Source of the DNA: Abelmoschus esculentus
Lineage: Eukaryota; Streptophyta; Magnoliopsida; Malvales; Malvaceae
Direction: 5' to 3'
Assembly: GCA_035048815.1 (NCBI GenBank)
Contig: JAUCBN010000043.1
Location: 12,837,001 to 12,901,000, forward strand
Length of the DNA stretch: 64,000 nt
How positions within the stretch are numbered: the first letter of the stretch is position 1; each line of letters starts with the position of its first letter. Under the pieces are notes generated by a model. The model saw only the letters and a list, made by a program, of their open reading frames with translations. It did no database searches and was not told the origin of the DNA. Shown in pieces: positions 34,814 through 47,378 of this stretch. Made by a program: the position numbers and the translations under genes.

Positions 34814-36361
34814 CTACTTTAACATTGCCAACATATCTTGAAATTGTTTTTGAAGATTCTGATATGCTGCTTCTCTCCCTACTTCTCTTGCTTTTTCTCT
34901 TGCTGCTTTTTCTGCTTCTCTTGCTGCTATCTTTGCTTCCCTTTCAGCTTCTCTCCTTTCTCTCTCGGCATCTCTAGCTTTCATCTCAGCTTGAAATAGA
35001 GTTAATTGTTGTTTTAAACGATTAACTTCCGCTTGAGAAGACTGACTTTGTGATGGCATGTACTGAGACGAGTTTGATCCAAAATATTTTGTTGCAGTAA
35101 CAAATGATCCTTGAAAACACACTTTGCCATATCTTTCAGGACCCAAAACATCGACAAAGACTTGATTTTCGATATCACCAATATTAACTGAACCATCAGT
35201 TGAAGCCGTAGCTTCAAACTCTGTCTTTTTTCCTTCATTTTCACCTAATAATAATTTATGGATACATAATAAATAAAAACTTTATTTAAAAAATATTAAA
35301 ATTTTTGGTTGTGTAATATCAAAGAGCTTTAACCGTCCAATGCTAGTACCAGTCGTAATAAGCTACAACATATATTAAAAATGAATATTAACTTCAATGT
35401 AATACAAGTAAAAATAATCTTTAAGAAAAAGATTAATACCTCTTCATTAGCTATACGAGCAAAGCTCTTTGTCCCAGCTATGTGAGTAAACTTTTGTTTT
35501 TGTCTACTAGCAACTCCTACGCGCTCTCGATCCTGTATAATTTCCAATTTTTATTACGTATAAAGTTCATATACGAAGTGATATAATATCATTTTTTAAA
35601 TTTTGTCGATGTTACCTCTCCTTTTGTTGAAATCCAAAATCTGACCGCATCTTCCTATTGATACCGTAGTATTCCCGGGGTAACATTTTGAAGCTTCTCT
35701 TGAAGGTTAAGAGTATTCTTGAAATATATCTTCTTCAAAACACTCTTATGGTCTCACCATTTCTTGCCTAACGCATGCTTCACATAATCGTCTGAGACTT
35801 CTAAAGAAAATTTATCCTAAAAATCACACAATCAAAACAAATATAAATATTACTATTTAAATATAATGAATTATATACTATAATGATATTTTTACCTTAA
35901 TAAGATCCAGAGCTTGGTTTTTGTTACTATTCGGTATCTGACACCATGACTTATAATTGATTGGTAAAATTGAAGCATTGCGTTCAACGATGTCTAAATA
36001 ACTTGCCAAAACACATGCTTCTTCCTCAATCGGTTGGCCGGCATTGTTTCTTGAAACTTTCACATGTTCTCCAACTAGGAGATCGTATAACTTCGTCAAG
36101 GTCGTGCGTCCTCTAGTCTTGCACCTTCGACCACTACCACCTATATATCAAGTCAAAATTTATTAAAATAATTTCAATATAACAAATATATCAAGTCAAA
36201 ATTATTGAGATAAAGTTTTAAAAATACCTTCGATTTTTATATTTTTCAACCGTTTCAGGAACTTGAGAAGATCCATCACCCAAAAAATCATATTCATTTG
36301 CTTCTTCCTCTATTCGAGGAACTTGAACAATATTTAAGCTATTTAATTTCCTCCTAGGCAT
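34814..36361 (-). pseudogene. CACTA TnpA-like / plant transposase 24 gene
   Basis: Minus-strand exons start with MPRRKLNSLNIVQVPRIEEE (ATG at 36361). They continue with VPI-type En/Spm family stretches (KVSRNNAGQPIEEEACVLAS, ILPINYKSWCQIP), then RQKQKFTHIAGTKSFARIAN. They end with GPERYGKVCFQGSFVTATKY and a highly charged coiled coil rich in EREAEREAK, with stop near 34814. The pattern is that of the second CACTA gene. The exons are open piecewise; intron borders were not resolved one by one. Confidence 0.75.
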
Positions 36362-36469
36362 AATACCTGTAATAAATAGAAAAAAAGTTAGTAGTGACAA
36401 CAATAATATATATCAATGTATGTATGTATTGGACAACAACTATAAACCAAATCTTACTACAATATTCAA

Positions 36470-39400
36470 TTAATTTTCATTAAAATCTCCATCCATGTTG
36501 TCTCGAACCCATTGAAACTGTGAAGCAGAAGTAGAACATGTTCCATCTAAGTTTTGTGTTGCAAAAGGCAAAGTTTCTGATCTTGCTTCAATGTCATCTC
36601 TACTTCCATCTCCGATGTCAATCAAGTCTCTAGGTGTGTTACGGAGTACAACATACCAACCATCTTTTGTTGGATCATGAGAATAAAAAACTTTTTTGAC
36701 TTGAGAAGGAAATACATATGGTTCATCCATTAGTTGTTGTCTAATATGAATTAATCGAGAAAAGTTCACCACTGTAAAACCAAATTGATCTTTTTTAATC
36801 CCTCGAGTACTATTTACATCAGCCTAATCACAACGGAACAACACAACCTTCCGTTTGCCATAATAATCCAACTCAATAATGTCTTTAATAATTTCATAAT
36901 ATTCTACATCTCCCTCGATTGGATGATTGTCCCTAGCACTCGCATAACTTGTAGTTGAAGAAGTAACAACAACCCCACAATTTTGTGTCCTCCTTAATCT
37001 TTCACGAGATTTTGTATGGAACCTATACCTGTTAATGAGAAAGACATTATATTTCCTAACAATTATATTCGAGCCTTGACAAAACCATTTGACCTCTTCA
37101 CTAACTTCTCTCCCATCCCAAACCTATTACAGGTGAAATAAAAATTTGATTAACATTCATATTGATATAATAAGACAAGAAAAGTAATATATTATGTTAC
37201 TTACCGTCTTCCCTAACCATTCATGAAAAGTTTCTGCAAACAACTTATATCTCTCTCGTAGATTTAATCTTCTTGCGCGTACACGAGATTGTAACTCTTC
37301 TTTATATTCACTATAAAGTAAGTTATGTCGTTAAAGAATGTTAAATATAAAAGATTAAGTAATTAAATTATAAATTATAGAAACTTACGTGAGTAAGGGC
37401 TCTATTGACTCATGATGGAAAAGAACATATCGATATGCTTGTACCCAAGACTTATCATCTAACTGTACAATTTCAACTTTGCCGAGTGGTTCACCATAGC
37501 TTCCAAACAAATAAGTCTTAGCTAAGTTATTAGTGCTACGTACTTCATTTCTATTTGGTCTATTAAATCTCGTTTCGACATCATCCAAATATCTAGAGCA
37601 AAAAGTCATACATTCCTCTGCTAAATACCCCTCAACAATTGATCCTTCTAGATAATGCTTATAACGATAATAAGACTTCAACTTGCATAAGAACCTAGAC
37701 ATATAATAAACGGAACATTATTATAACTAGTTGAAATAAAAAATATTCAATAACTACAAAAAACCTTATACGTCTCTATAGGATACATCCACCGATAGAA
37801 AATGGGTCCACCAACTTTAGCTTCGTGAGGGACATGAACCAACAAGTGCACCATAATTATGAAGAATGAAGGTGGAAATATCTTCTCTAAATTGCATAAA
37901 TTCAAGGCTACTCGATCTTGGAGTTTTTCAAGTTCTTCAACCACCAAAACTTTACCACAAAGAGCTTGCATTATATTGGAAAGTTCAATTATAAAAGATA
38001 TGAACTCATTCTACATACAACCACGTAAAGCAACTGGCATAAGATCTTGCATCAGTATATGATAATCATGTGACTTTAGAGAATAAAGTATTCGATCTTT
38101 CATATTGACACATCGAAATATATTTGACACATACCCATCTGGAACCTTTATATCTTTTAGCACCTTACAAATCATTTCTTTTTCTCTCTTCGACATCACA
38201 AAAATAGAAGGCGGTAACGACGATTTTCCATTAGGAAGTATCTGAGGATGAAGATCATGCCGAATTCTGGGTCAACTAAGTCAAGTCGACTCTTTAGATT
38301 GTCTTTAGATTTTCCATCGAAATTGAGAATGGTTCCGATAATATTTTCACAAATATTTTTCTCAATGTGCATGACATCAAGATTATGTCTCAAAATGTTA
38401 TGCTCCCAATAAGGCAATTCTAAGAAAATACTTCTCTTTTTCCATAACTCTGCCTCATTTGGATCATCCTCTTCATCAGACTCGTTACCACTAAGCTGCT
38501 CAGCATCACCCTCGTACACCTCTTTTATCTTTTTCTTTGATCATTGGTTCGATGGTTGGTTCTTCTTTACGTAAGTGAACTTCGTATCTTTCAACATCAA
38601 TAAGATATCAGAGCCGATTGTTTGCTCAAGAGCATTTCTAAACTCTTCAGTGTTATCAAACATATTCTTTTGATATCTGAATCTATGATTTTCATCTAAC
38701 CATCTTCGATGCCCCATATAAGCAAACTTCTTTCCATTATACAACCACTTTGAACATGTTTGAGCAGCACAACAAGGTCAAACATAACGACCTTTGGTAC
38801 TCCATCCATATAAATTTGCATAAGCAGAAAAATCATTAATAGTCCACAACAAAGCTGCACGCAAATTAAAGTTATCCTTATTCAACACATCATCTGTTTC
38901 GATACCCACCCATAACAGTTTCAACTCTTCAATCAGGGGTTGCATATAGATGTCAATATCATTCCTGGGGCCTTTTTCACCGGGGATTATCATCGTTAAG
39001 ATAAAAGATGATTGTTTCATGCAAATCCATGGTGGCAAGTTATAAGGAATAAGTATAATAGGCCAAGTACTATACGAAGTGCTCATGGTTTTAAAAGGAT
39101 TAAACCTATCAGATGCAAGATCGAGCTCGCATTTCGAGGATCTCCTGCAAAACTCAGAAATTTTTGGTCGAATAACTTCCAAGCTAAACAATCCGTAGGA
39201 TGTCTTAATAATCCATCATCGGTTCTTTCATCATAATGCCACCTCATAGACTCTACAGTCTTTGAAGACATAAATAACCTTTGAAGCCTAGGTATTAGAG
39301 GAAAATATCGCAGAATCTTAACTGGCTTTTTTCTTGACCGTGCTTCCACTTCTTCCTCACTCACATTTTCTGCGCCCACATTCATCCAACGAGATTTACC

Positions 39401-40149
39401 GCATACATGACATGACTCTTGGCTTTTTTATCACCCCAATACAACATGCAATCGTTCGGACAACTGTGAATTTTCTCATAACCAAGACCCAAATCTTTGA
39501 TCATTTTCTTCATATCTTTGCCAAATTGAGGAATTTTTGTAGAAGGAAACATTTCTCTTAAAAACTCTAATAATTGCGTAAAAGATTTACCTGTCCATCC
39601 TCCCAAGCATTTTAAGTGGAAAAGATGAATGCAGAAGGATAATTTTGAATGTTTCGATCCCTCATAAAGCGGTTCATTCATTTCATCTAGTAAATTGTAG
39701 AACTTTGCGGAGTCTCCATTTGGCTCTTCATCACATTCGTTTCTTCCCATCTCGGTAAAATCTTCAACACCAATATCACAATCTTCTCTAACAGACTGTT
39801 GATAATCATGCATATTAAATGCATCTCGCAACAAACCCTCCACGCCATCTTCTCTAACAGATCGACGATCAGAATTAAAAGGAAAAGACAAATTAGTCCT
39901 CAAATAAGAACTACGAGGTGTCAACTCTCCATGGAATACCCATTTTCTATAGCCCGGAATAAAGCCATAAAAAGTTAAATGCTCATGGACAACTTCACAA
40001 CTATGCCAATTAATATTAACACACTACTTACATGGGAAAAGAATCATATTCTCTTGGCTTGCATTCGCAAAAGCTATATTTAGAAAAGTTTCTACTGCAT
40101 TTCGGTAACCAACGTTTACCCTTGACAAATTCATCCAACTCCTATCCAT
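36470..40149 (-). pseudogene. CACTA TNP2-type transposase
   Basis: On the minus strand the gene begins MDRSWMNLSRVNVGYRNAVE (ATG at 40149), the transposase-associated domain with a CPC-type motif changed to FPCK followed by a stop, and GYRKWVFHGELTPRSSY. The TNP2 core follows: LGLGYEKIHSCPNDCMLYWG, MRWHYDERTDDGLLRHPTDC, RFNPFKTMSTSYSTWPIILI and IDIYMQPLIEELKLLWVGIE. Then come DUF4218 pieces (MVHLLVHVPHEAKVGGPIFY, RYLDDVETRFNRPN) and a DUF4216-like end at 36470-36772 (VKKVFYSHDPTKDGWYVVLR). A frameshift breaks the zinc-ribbon region at about 39390. Stops at 38010 and elsewhere make it inactive as read. Confidence 0.85.
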
Positions 40150-41281
40150 TTTGGATTTTTGTAATATACATTCAAATGTTAAATAATAATATGAACATCA
40201 CCCATCAATTAAATACTAATAAGAAGACTAACTTCGATGGAATACAATTGGACTTTCCATAGAATTATACACTAACAAGGAGGTTAACTTCCTTATACAC
40301 TGGACGACAATTCCAAGTGTTTCTACTAAATACGCTACAGTTTGGATAGTATCTTTCATCAACATATTTAAATATGTTGGCTATATCCACCCGAAATCAC
40401 AAAAAGATGATTTTGGTTCAATCACAGTGGCAATCACAGAGAAATATTAATAATCAAAGAGACTAAGACTTACCATAATAAGTTTCTTAAACTTGTAACC
40501 ATCTTCTATGTCATTTTACAAGTTTCTTAAACTTAGGGTTTATAGATTTATTTAGGGTTTTGATTTTATAAAATTTAAGGAAACGACATAGCAAGAGAGA
40601 TATGTGTTTTGGAACACACTAATTGTCGATTTGGATGTTAATTACTTAATTAACTGGTTTCTCTCTTATTTAGGGTTTCTCTCTTATATATCTTTATTTT
40701 AAAAATAGTTTTTGGAGTCAATTGGGGTAATGCCTCCCAAAGTTGGAATTTATCTAAATATCCCATAAGAACCATATCTAACAATATGTAAACAACGATT
40801 GTTTTCTAATTATGGTTTTATACCTTTTTCTAATTCCTTGAGTAGCTACAATTGCAATTCCATTTTTGGTTTCGAAGTTGTTTTTGTTGTCCTAATTGGA
40901 TTACTTGGTGTTCTAGAAGACCGTCTGCTAGTTAACAAATAGCGTTTCAAGTAATCGGTTGGCTGACCAAGTTTCTTAAAGGTTTAAGTGATAAAGGGAG
41001 ATATTATGGGAGATATGCAGCTGATAGAACTTGGGATGAGCCTCGTCGTTCAACATTGACATTACCACTTTGGAACACAAAAAGATATGCGTTTTTGAAT
41101 GTTTAGCATTCAAAACAAAACAGTTCAAATTAAAATAAAAATCAATCAAAATAAAATCCATGTTAGAATCAAAACATAAAAATAGAATTCAAAACATAAT
41201 CAAAATAATTAGACCCTAATAATCAAAATAATTTCGAATTAAAATAATAATCACAGAGGAAGAAACAAGATGCTTGAAATG
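40150..41281. other. CACTA internal non-coding sequence
   Basis: AT-rich stretch upstream of the TNP2 start, ending at the AACAA target duplication (41282-41286). No gene is supported. It probably corresponds to 5' untranslated and intron sequence of the transposase transcript. Confidence 0.55.
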
Positions 41282-41286
41282 AACAA

Positions 41287-42593
41287 TGATAAGTGCTCAA
41301 CTCACTATCACTTTTTACACCTTTTATGGGCATTAATCATCAAATCTACACCTGCTTGGACCAATGCATATACTTAATGTGATATATTTAAAGGTTATGC
41401 TTATAAAGATGATATTTACAGAAAAGGCAAGTTTTACTGCATTTTTACATCTTTACAAGAAGAAGTATTGTCGTGGCAGCAAACTGAGGCCGAGGCAGCA
41501 AAAGACAAGTGACGATATTGTGGGCAAGCTGAGGAGAAAAATGAGGTGAACGTTGCTGGACAAGAAGCCTAAGGATCGGAGCTGGATAGCACGAGGAAAG
41601 CCCAAGACAAGGCCACGCGGGAAAGCCTCCTATTTGGAATAAACTTGGAAATATTTTATTTATGTACATGACTTGTTCCCTACTCCAAGTTGTATTCTAC
41701 TTAGGAAATGTTTGCCTCAGACCAAGCCTATATAATCCCTGGCCATCCAAGAGGAGGGAGAGGAGAGTTTTCGGCACAAAGAGCTTAGACTTAGCCGACT
41801 TCATCTTTTAGAGTTTTCTTTTCTTTACATATGTTCTAATTTTCTCTAGGCTTAGGTAAAGGTTGTAGCGTATTAGTGTGAGGAGATTGAACCTTGTTTC
41901 TTGTTTTAATGAAATAAAGTATCGAAGTTTGCTTATTTTTTGCCATTGCGTTCAAGTTCGAGAGAGAAGTTTGTGAGTAATCCATTTATCTAATATCGAG
42001 AGAGTTGGATTCACGAAAGGAATAAGTACGGTGTTTCAATCGGGAAGCACTAACTCGGCCTAGAGATAGGTTAAGAGTTTCAGCGGCTAAAATAAGTGTG
42101 GGATTGATTGGTGATTATAATTTATTCACGCCGAGAGGTATCATCAAGGACTGGTCATCAACAATACTTTGACTTGGAGATAAGCGGAGGCATTAAAGGA
42201 TACTTTGCCGAACTTTGACAAAGTCTACCCAAGAGCAAGAGATTGCCGCGGCGGACAAGCATCATCGCTGTCGAGGCAGTAAACTGCAGTACTTCCGAGG
42301 CAGTGTTGTGCGATTGCATTGGACAGAAACAAGCAATTGAATCCACTATACAACACAACTGGATCCTGACCACTTTCTTTATCTGATTTTCTCTTTTTAT
42401 TTAGTTCTCTTTATTTAGTTTCATCAAACCCCAATTTAGTTGTGTCTTTATTTTATTTCTTTTTACAGAGCAAGAAGACGAAGAGGGCATATTAAGTAGA
42501 CCAATCCCTGTGGAGACGATATCTGATATACTTATCACTTTATTACTTGCGACGTGTTCACTTGCACTAATTGCGCATAATTGACACGCATCA
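41287..42593 (+). repeat. Level 3 5' LTR
   Basis: 1307 bp. Contains a TATA box, TATATAAT, at 41729-41736 and an aataaag word near 41905. It differs from the 3' LTR by a stretch of about 70-80 bp near 42034-42133 present only here, and lacks a gatgccgaggcag insert present there. Confidence 0.9.
41729..41736 (+). promoter_or_regulatory. LTR TATA box
   Basis: TATATAAT in the 5' LTR. In the 3' LTR the same position reads TATAGAAT (48749-48756), so only the 5' copy keeps a good box. Confidence 0.65.
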
Positions 42594-42689
42594 AGTTTTT
42601 GGCGCCGTTACCGGGGATTGACAACTAAATTTTGTTTTCTTTATTTTATTGTTTTTTATTTTTTTATTTCTCTTCGGTTTTTCTTGGTG

Positions 42690-44240
42690 TATGACCAGGG
42701 CCAACCCAACCAACCCTTTGTACGAACTAGATCCAGAGATCGAACGTACACGACAAAGGTTGAGGAGACAAATCCAAGGAGCTATGGCAGATCATCCGGT
42801 AGGACAAAACTTACCTGCCGGCAATGGAGGTCTTCCGCCGCCACTAGGGCCGCGATAGCTTACTGTTCGAGACTTCTTGGAAGAGGATTTGAATGAGTTA
42901 AATCCATGAGTCGTTACACCAGAGATCGAAGCAGCCCACTTTGAGCTAAAACCTGTCATGTTCAATATGCTCAACACTATTGGACAGTTTGGTGGATCTA
43001 TGACTGAAGATGCCAGGCAGCACCTCAAGTCATTCATGAAGATATATACAATTCATTCAAAATCCAAGGAGCCCATGAAGTTGTCTTGAGATTGAAATTA
43101 TTCCCCTATTCACTGAGGGATAGGGCAAAAACCTGGTTAAATAGCATTCCAGCAGGATCAATAGGATCTTGGAGTGAATTATGCCGATATTTCATTACAC
43201 GCTTTAATCCTACAAATCTATATGATCGAATTCGTAATGAAATAACTTCTTTTCGACAGGCAGATGATGAACCTATGTACGAGGCATGGGAGCGCTACAG
43301 AGAGTTGCTACACAAGTGTCCGTTGCATGGACTTCCCCTATGGACACAAGTGACCATGTTCTATAATGCCACGAATGCCCTGACAAGGATGATGTTAGAT
43401 GCCTCGGCAAATGGAACACTCCTTGATAAAGCACCTGAGGAAGCTATTGAGATACTAAACAAACTCGCAAAGAATGATTTTTAATTCCCTACATCTAGGC
43501 GAGGAGGAGTAAGACGCCAAGCCACAGTGAATGAGTTAGAAACATCAAATTCAGTGGCAGCACAATTGGCCTCTCTTACCAAGATGGTGCAGAACATGCA
43601 GCTACAGCAAATACCCATGAGGTTAAGGCCATTGATTCTTTTTGCAATTTATGCGGAGGTAACCATAATTCTTCTGAATGTATGCAGACTCAAGAATCCA
43701 GCATGTATGTTGGAAACTATAACCGAACCAATGTGATGTCCAACACATACAACCCCTCATGGAAGAGGCATCCAAATTTTTTATGGAGTAATCCTAACAA
43801 TGCCTTAAATCCAACCACTCAACCCCCAGGATTCCAGCAACCAATGCAACATATGCCGCAGGAGCCAATGCCGCCGCCGCAGATGCAGCAACAGCCTGTA
43901 AGTTCCTTGGAAAATTCTCTAAAAGCATTCATGATGAAAACTAAATCATACATGACAAAGAATAGCAACTTCATCAAAAGAACAAATGCATTCATAAATA
44001 GAACTGAGATGAGGTTGCAGAACCAAGAGCCAGCAATTAAGGCACTGGAAACTCAGGTTAGGCAGTTTGCTCAGAACATAAACACTAGACCACAAGGAGG
44101 ACTACCTAGCAATACTGAAGTTGATAAGGTAATAGGCCATGAACAGTGTAAGACAATCACTACTAGGAATGGTCTACAGCTGAAGGAAAATATAGGAATT
44201 CCAGCAGGCCAAGTCCCACCAACAGAACCAGAAAAAAGAG
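42690..44240 (+). pseudogene. Level 3 gag, broken
   Basis: Starts MTRANPTNPLYELDPEIERT. Stops at 42856-42858 and near 42909 break the N-terminal part. The core runs MRLKLFPYSLRDRAKTWLNS and MYEAWERYRELLHKCPLHGL to a stop near 43482. A one-base shift near 43615 separates the linker from the zinc knuckle CNLCGGNHNSSEC. A Gln/Pro/Met-rich tail (PQEPMPPPQMQQQPV) follows. The gag frame ends at 44254, overlapping the protease frame, probably through a one-base change in an A-run at 44232-44237. Confidence 0.85.
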
Positions 44241-44243
44241 GAT

Positions 44244-45353
44244 TTGGATGCTGAACAAACTGATCATGTTCTAACAGATAACACCGCCCCAGCAGAGCAC
44301 TCGGCAGTACCTAAACAATCTGCCGAGACAGCAATAGACACAGTGGTTCCATGTATTAAATTCCAAACTAAAGAAACCCTGGATGAGATGAGACCACCAC
44401 CACCTTTCCCACAAAGGTTGAAAAAACAAAAACAGGACCATCAATTTAAGAAATTTCCTGATATTTTAAAGCAAGTCCACATCAACTTACCATTCGTAGA
44501 GGCAATAGAACAAATGCCTAATTATGCTAAATTCTTGAAAGATATTGTGTCTAAGAGAAAGAGACTAGGTGAGTTCGAAACAGTGGCTACTACCGAAGGA
44601 TGCATGGAAATGCTACACAATCGCATGCCACCAAAATTGAAGGATCCTGGATTCCTTACCATACCTTGTGCGATAGGTAATAACTATGAAGGAAAGACCC
44701 TATGCGACCTTGGAGCAAGCATCAATCTAATTCCCAAATCTGTCTTTCAAAAGCTTGGAATAGGAAGGGCAAAACCTACAATAGTGATGCTCCAACTTGC
44801 GGATCGATCATATGTGCAACCCGACGGAAAAATCGAGGACATACTGATAAGAGTTGACAAATTTATTTTTCCCGTTGACTTTCTTGTCCTTGATTGTGAA
44901 GCAGATGATAATGCACCAATCATCCTCGGGAGACCTTTCCTTTCCACTGGACGCACACTAATTGATGTGGAAAAAGGAGAGTTGACAATGAGGGTCAATG
45001 ACCAACAAGCCAAACTCAATGCCTTCCACAATTTGAAAAGGCATGACGATACAGAAGAGTGCAAAGTCCTTCACACCACAGATGCAGGCACCAAGATATC
45101 CTGCCTTGGTAGCATGCTCGACAGAATATTTGGCAAGAAGATTAAGCAAAAGGTGGAGGCAGCAAATAGGGAAACACAGTGTCCAGGCACTTCAAATTCA
45201 GATTGTCTAGACATACAGGGTGCAGTGAAGATCAAAACGGAAAAGGATGAACATGAATCCAAAGAGAATGGTCAATATCTAAAAAATCATTCTGGCCAAC
45301 AAAAGATAATCACCTTAGTAGATGCATTTGCATGCACTCCCCCAGTGACATAA
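44244..45353 (+). CDS. Level 3 retropepsin-like protease ORF
   Basis: Open for 369 codons. Contains the Athila/Tat protease pattern: KDPGFLTIPCAIGN, the active-site segment CDLGASINLIPKSVFQKLGI and the flap/C-terminal part APIILGRPFLSTGRTLIDVE. The final 100 residues are hydrophilic and match nothing I recognise. No upstream ATG is present in this frame; it would be read through a gag fusion, which is now broken by a frameshift. The frame ends before any RT motif. Confidence 0.85.
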   Translation: MDAEQTDHVLTDNTAPAEHSAVPKQSAETAIDTVVPCIKFQTKETLDEMRPPPPFPQRLKKQKQDHQFKKFPDILKQVHINLPFVEAIEQMPNYAKFLKDIVSKRKRLGEFETVATTEGCMEMLHNRMPPKLKDPGFLTIPCAIGNNYEGKTLCDLGASINLIPKSVFQKLGIGRAKPTIVMLQLADRSYVQPDGKIEDILIRVDKFIFPVDFLVLDCEADDNAPIILGRPFLSTGRTLIDVEKGELTMRVNDQQAKLNAFHNLKRHDDTEECKVLHTTDAGTKISCLGSMLDRIFGKKIKQKVEAANRETQCPGTSNSDCLDIQGAVKIKTEKDEHESKENGQYLKNHSGQQKIITLVDAFACTPPVT

Positions 45354-45842
45354 TCTCTTTCTTATAATTTTTCTTTATATTATTAGGATTAATTTAGTTT
45401 AGAGTTAATTTTTTTTATCTTTAATTATTTTTCTTGTTTATGTTTAATAATTTTTTTAGGATAATAAGCAAGAATAAAAGAGAAATAGTTTACAGTAGGA
45501 ATTCTGCCGAGGCAGAAAACAGTGTCAGAGTCGCAACAGTCCCAACGGGCAGAACAGTGTAACGGCTAGTTTGCGAGATTCCCGCCGCGGCAGTAAATGC
45601 AAACGACATTAAAAGTTTAACGGCTACAAAACGGCTAGTGGTTTAAACGGCTACAAGGCCGATGCCTATATAAGCAATCTCTCCCTCTTGAACTATTCAC
45701 TCTTGCATTCTTGTTTTCTTTAGAATATTTGCTAATCTTGCTCTCACAATACTCTCTGCCTACTCACAAGCCTTCTTGCAATTTTCAGAACTTCTTCAAG
45801 AAAATCTCCAAGAACCTCAACTCTCAAACAAAATACTTACTC
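45354..45842 (+). promoter_or_regulatory. Internal promoter-like region of the second ORF
   Basis: After the protease stop comes a T-rich stretch. A GC-rich block follows at 45500-45660 with ctgccgaggcag and ccgccgcggcag, then a TATA box, TATATAAG, at 45667-45674, and a CT-rich leader of about 150 bp to an ATG at 45843. The layout is that of a plant promoter plus leader. Expression is an inference. Confidence 0.55.
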
Positions 45843-47378
45843 ATGGCCACCTACAAACGTTTTGCCCCAGCCATTGTTGAAGACCGTTTCAACAGATCTT
45901 TCATTGCTCGGTAGCAATGGGAGGAACAAGGGTTCCAATATTCCGATGAAGAAAATTTCGGCATTGAGCACTACTTGTTCAACAAGATAAAATATCAAAA
46001 CTGGGAGATCTTCTGCCTACAACCAACTCAGGCCAATGCCACCATCGTGTGAGAATTCTATGCGCACGGACCAAGCAATGACTCTCTTTTTGTCCACTAC
46101 CGAGGTAGGCCTGTCAAGCTTGATGCCGAGACAATCAACCAATTCTATGGCCTCATACCTATACGTGATGTCCATGCCGAATTCATGGAGGATGTCACCA
46201 CTGAAGATTATGAGCTGATAAAAGACGACCTTTCCTACGAGAATACTCATTGGGAAACCGGTGCCCATAGAGGATCAGTAGCAAGGCAAAGTTTGAAAAC
46301 CGAGGCCAAGCTTTGGAACACCTTTGTCAAGAGACGCCTTATCCCAACCTCCCACAACAGTACGGTGGACCGGAGAAGATTGGTGCTCATCCAATCAATC
46401 ATCAACAAACGGAGCATCAACGTTGGAGAAATTATTTTACGAGAAATATAAGAATGCGGTAAGAAGGATAGAGGACTACTATATTTCCCTTGTTTAATTA
46501 CTGGTATTTGTAATGCTGCAGGTGTACCTACGGCCAAAACAGATGAATTCATAGCCTATAGGAGAGGGTGGACAAGAGAATTCTACCATAAAATCATGCA
46601 GATCACATAGGCAGAACCAGTCCAGACAACTCCCCAGCAGTTCACTGCTAATACTGCTGTTGGGGCCCAATACACGACAGACATGCCTGACACTGCCCAC
46701 ACCACTGCCGCAGCAGACCCATACCAAGAAATACTACAAAGGATAGAAGCTATGGATCTTAGAAAACAGAGATACATGGAGTATCAAAGAGACTTTAATA
46801 GCATACTTGCCCAAATGATGCTCCATAACTTTCCAGACCAAGGGATGCAGTTTCCAGAATTCTCCACCAACATGTTTGTAACAGCTGCACCCTACACCAA
46901 AACTACACCAGCTCCAGGAGGACCGAAGCTATTCTTCCCCACTGGCCCTCAGCAACAATTTCATGCTGTTGGCCCATCTAGGGCAGCAGACTCTGCCACG
47001 GCATCATTTGCCAGTAGACGACCATCAAAGAGGACGGCAGTCTTCAGCACTCCACCAAGATCCCCCATCATCATGGGCAGTCTATCAGCAGAGATAGATG
47101 CCTATGTACATCAAAGCTCAACCGCTGTCAGGACAAGCATACACCATGCCTGGGCAAATGCAACAAATGAAGGTGGGACAGACATCATGGTCACCGAGGA
47201 AATTGCTGAAGAGGAAGAAGGAGAAGAAGTGGATGCTCCAATGCAATGGACACCACCAACAAGATTCCAACCACCAAGACATGTAAAAACTCAGCCATCG
47301 CCATCACCGAAGATGAAGCAATCAACAGTACGACCTCGACGAAAGATTGTGATAAGCAGCTCTTCGGAGTCCCTTTAA
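45843..47378 (+). pseudogene. Second ORF, plant transposon protein (PF20167-like)
   Basis: One uninterrupted phase of 511 codons carrying four stops: TAG 45912-45914, TGA 46050-46052, TAA 46449-46451 and TAG 46608-46610. There is no frameshift. The N-terminal half (MATYKRFAPAIVEDRF, FYAHGPSNDSLFVHYRGRPV, KLDAETINQFYGLIPIRDV, VDRRRLVLIQSIINKRSINV) resembles the family Pfam calls putative plant transposon protein, whose function is unknown. The C-terminal half is Gln/Pro/Thr-rich with an acidic patch (EEIAEEEEGEEVD) and a basic Ser-rich end. No signal peptide or membrane helix is seen, so it is unlike an envelope protein. Confidence 0.75.

Noticed and set aside
44230..44256. Programmed frameshift between gag and protease
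   Set aside because: The protease frame is offset by +1 across a run of six A, best explained by a one-base change in the run; no conserved slippery site plus structure is evident.
45843..47378. Envelope-like gene of an Athila element
   Set aside because: No signal peptide or membrane helix can be seen, and the N-terminal half resembles the plant transposon protein family instead.
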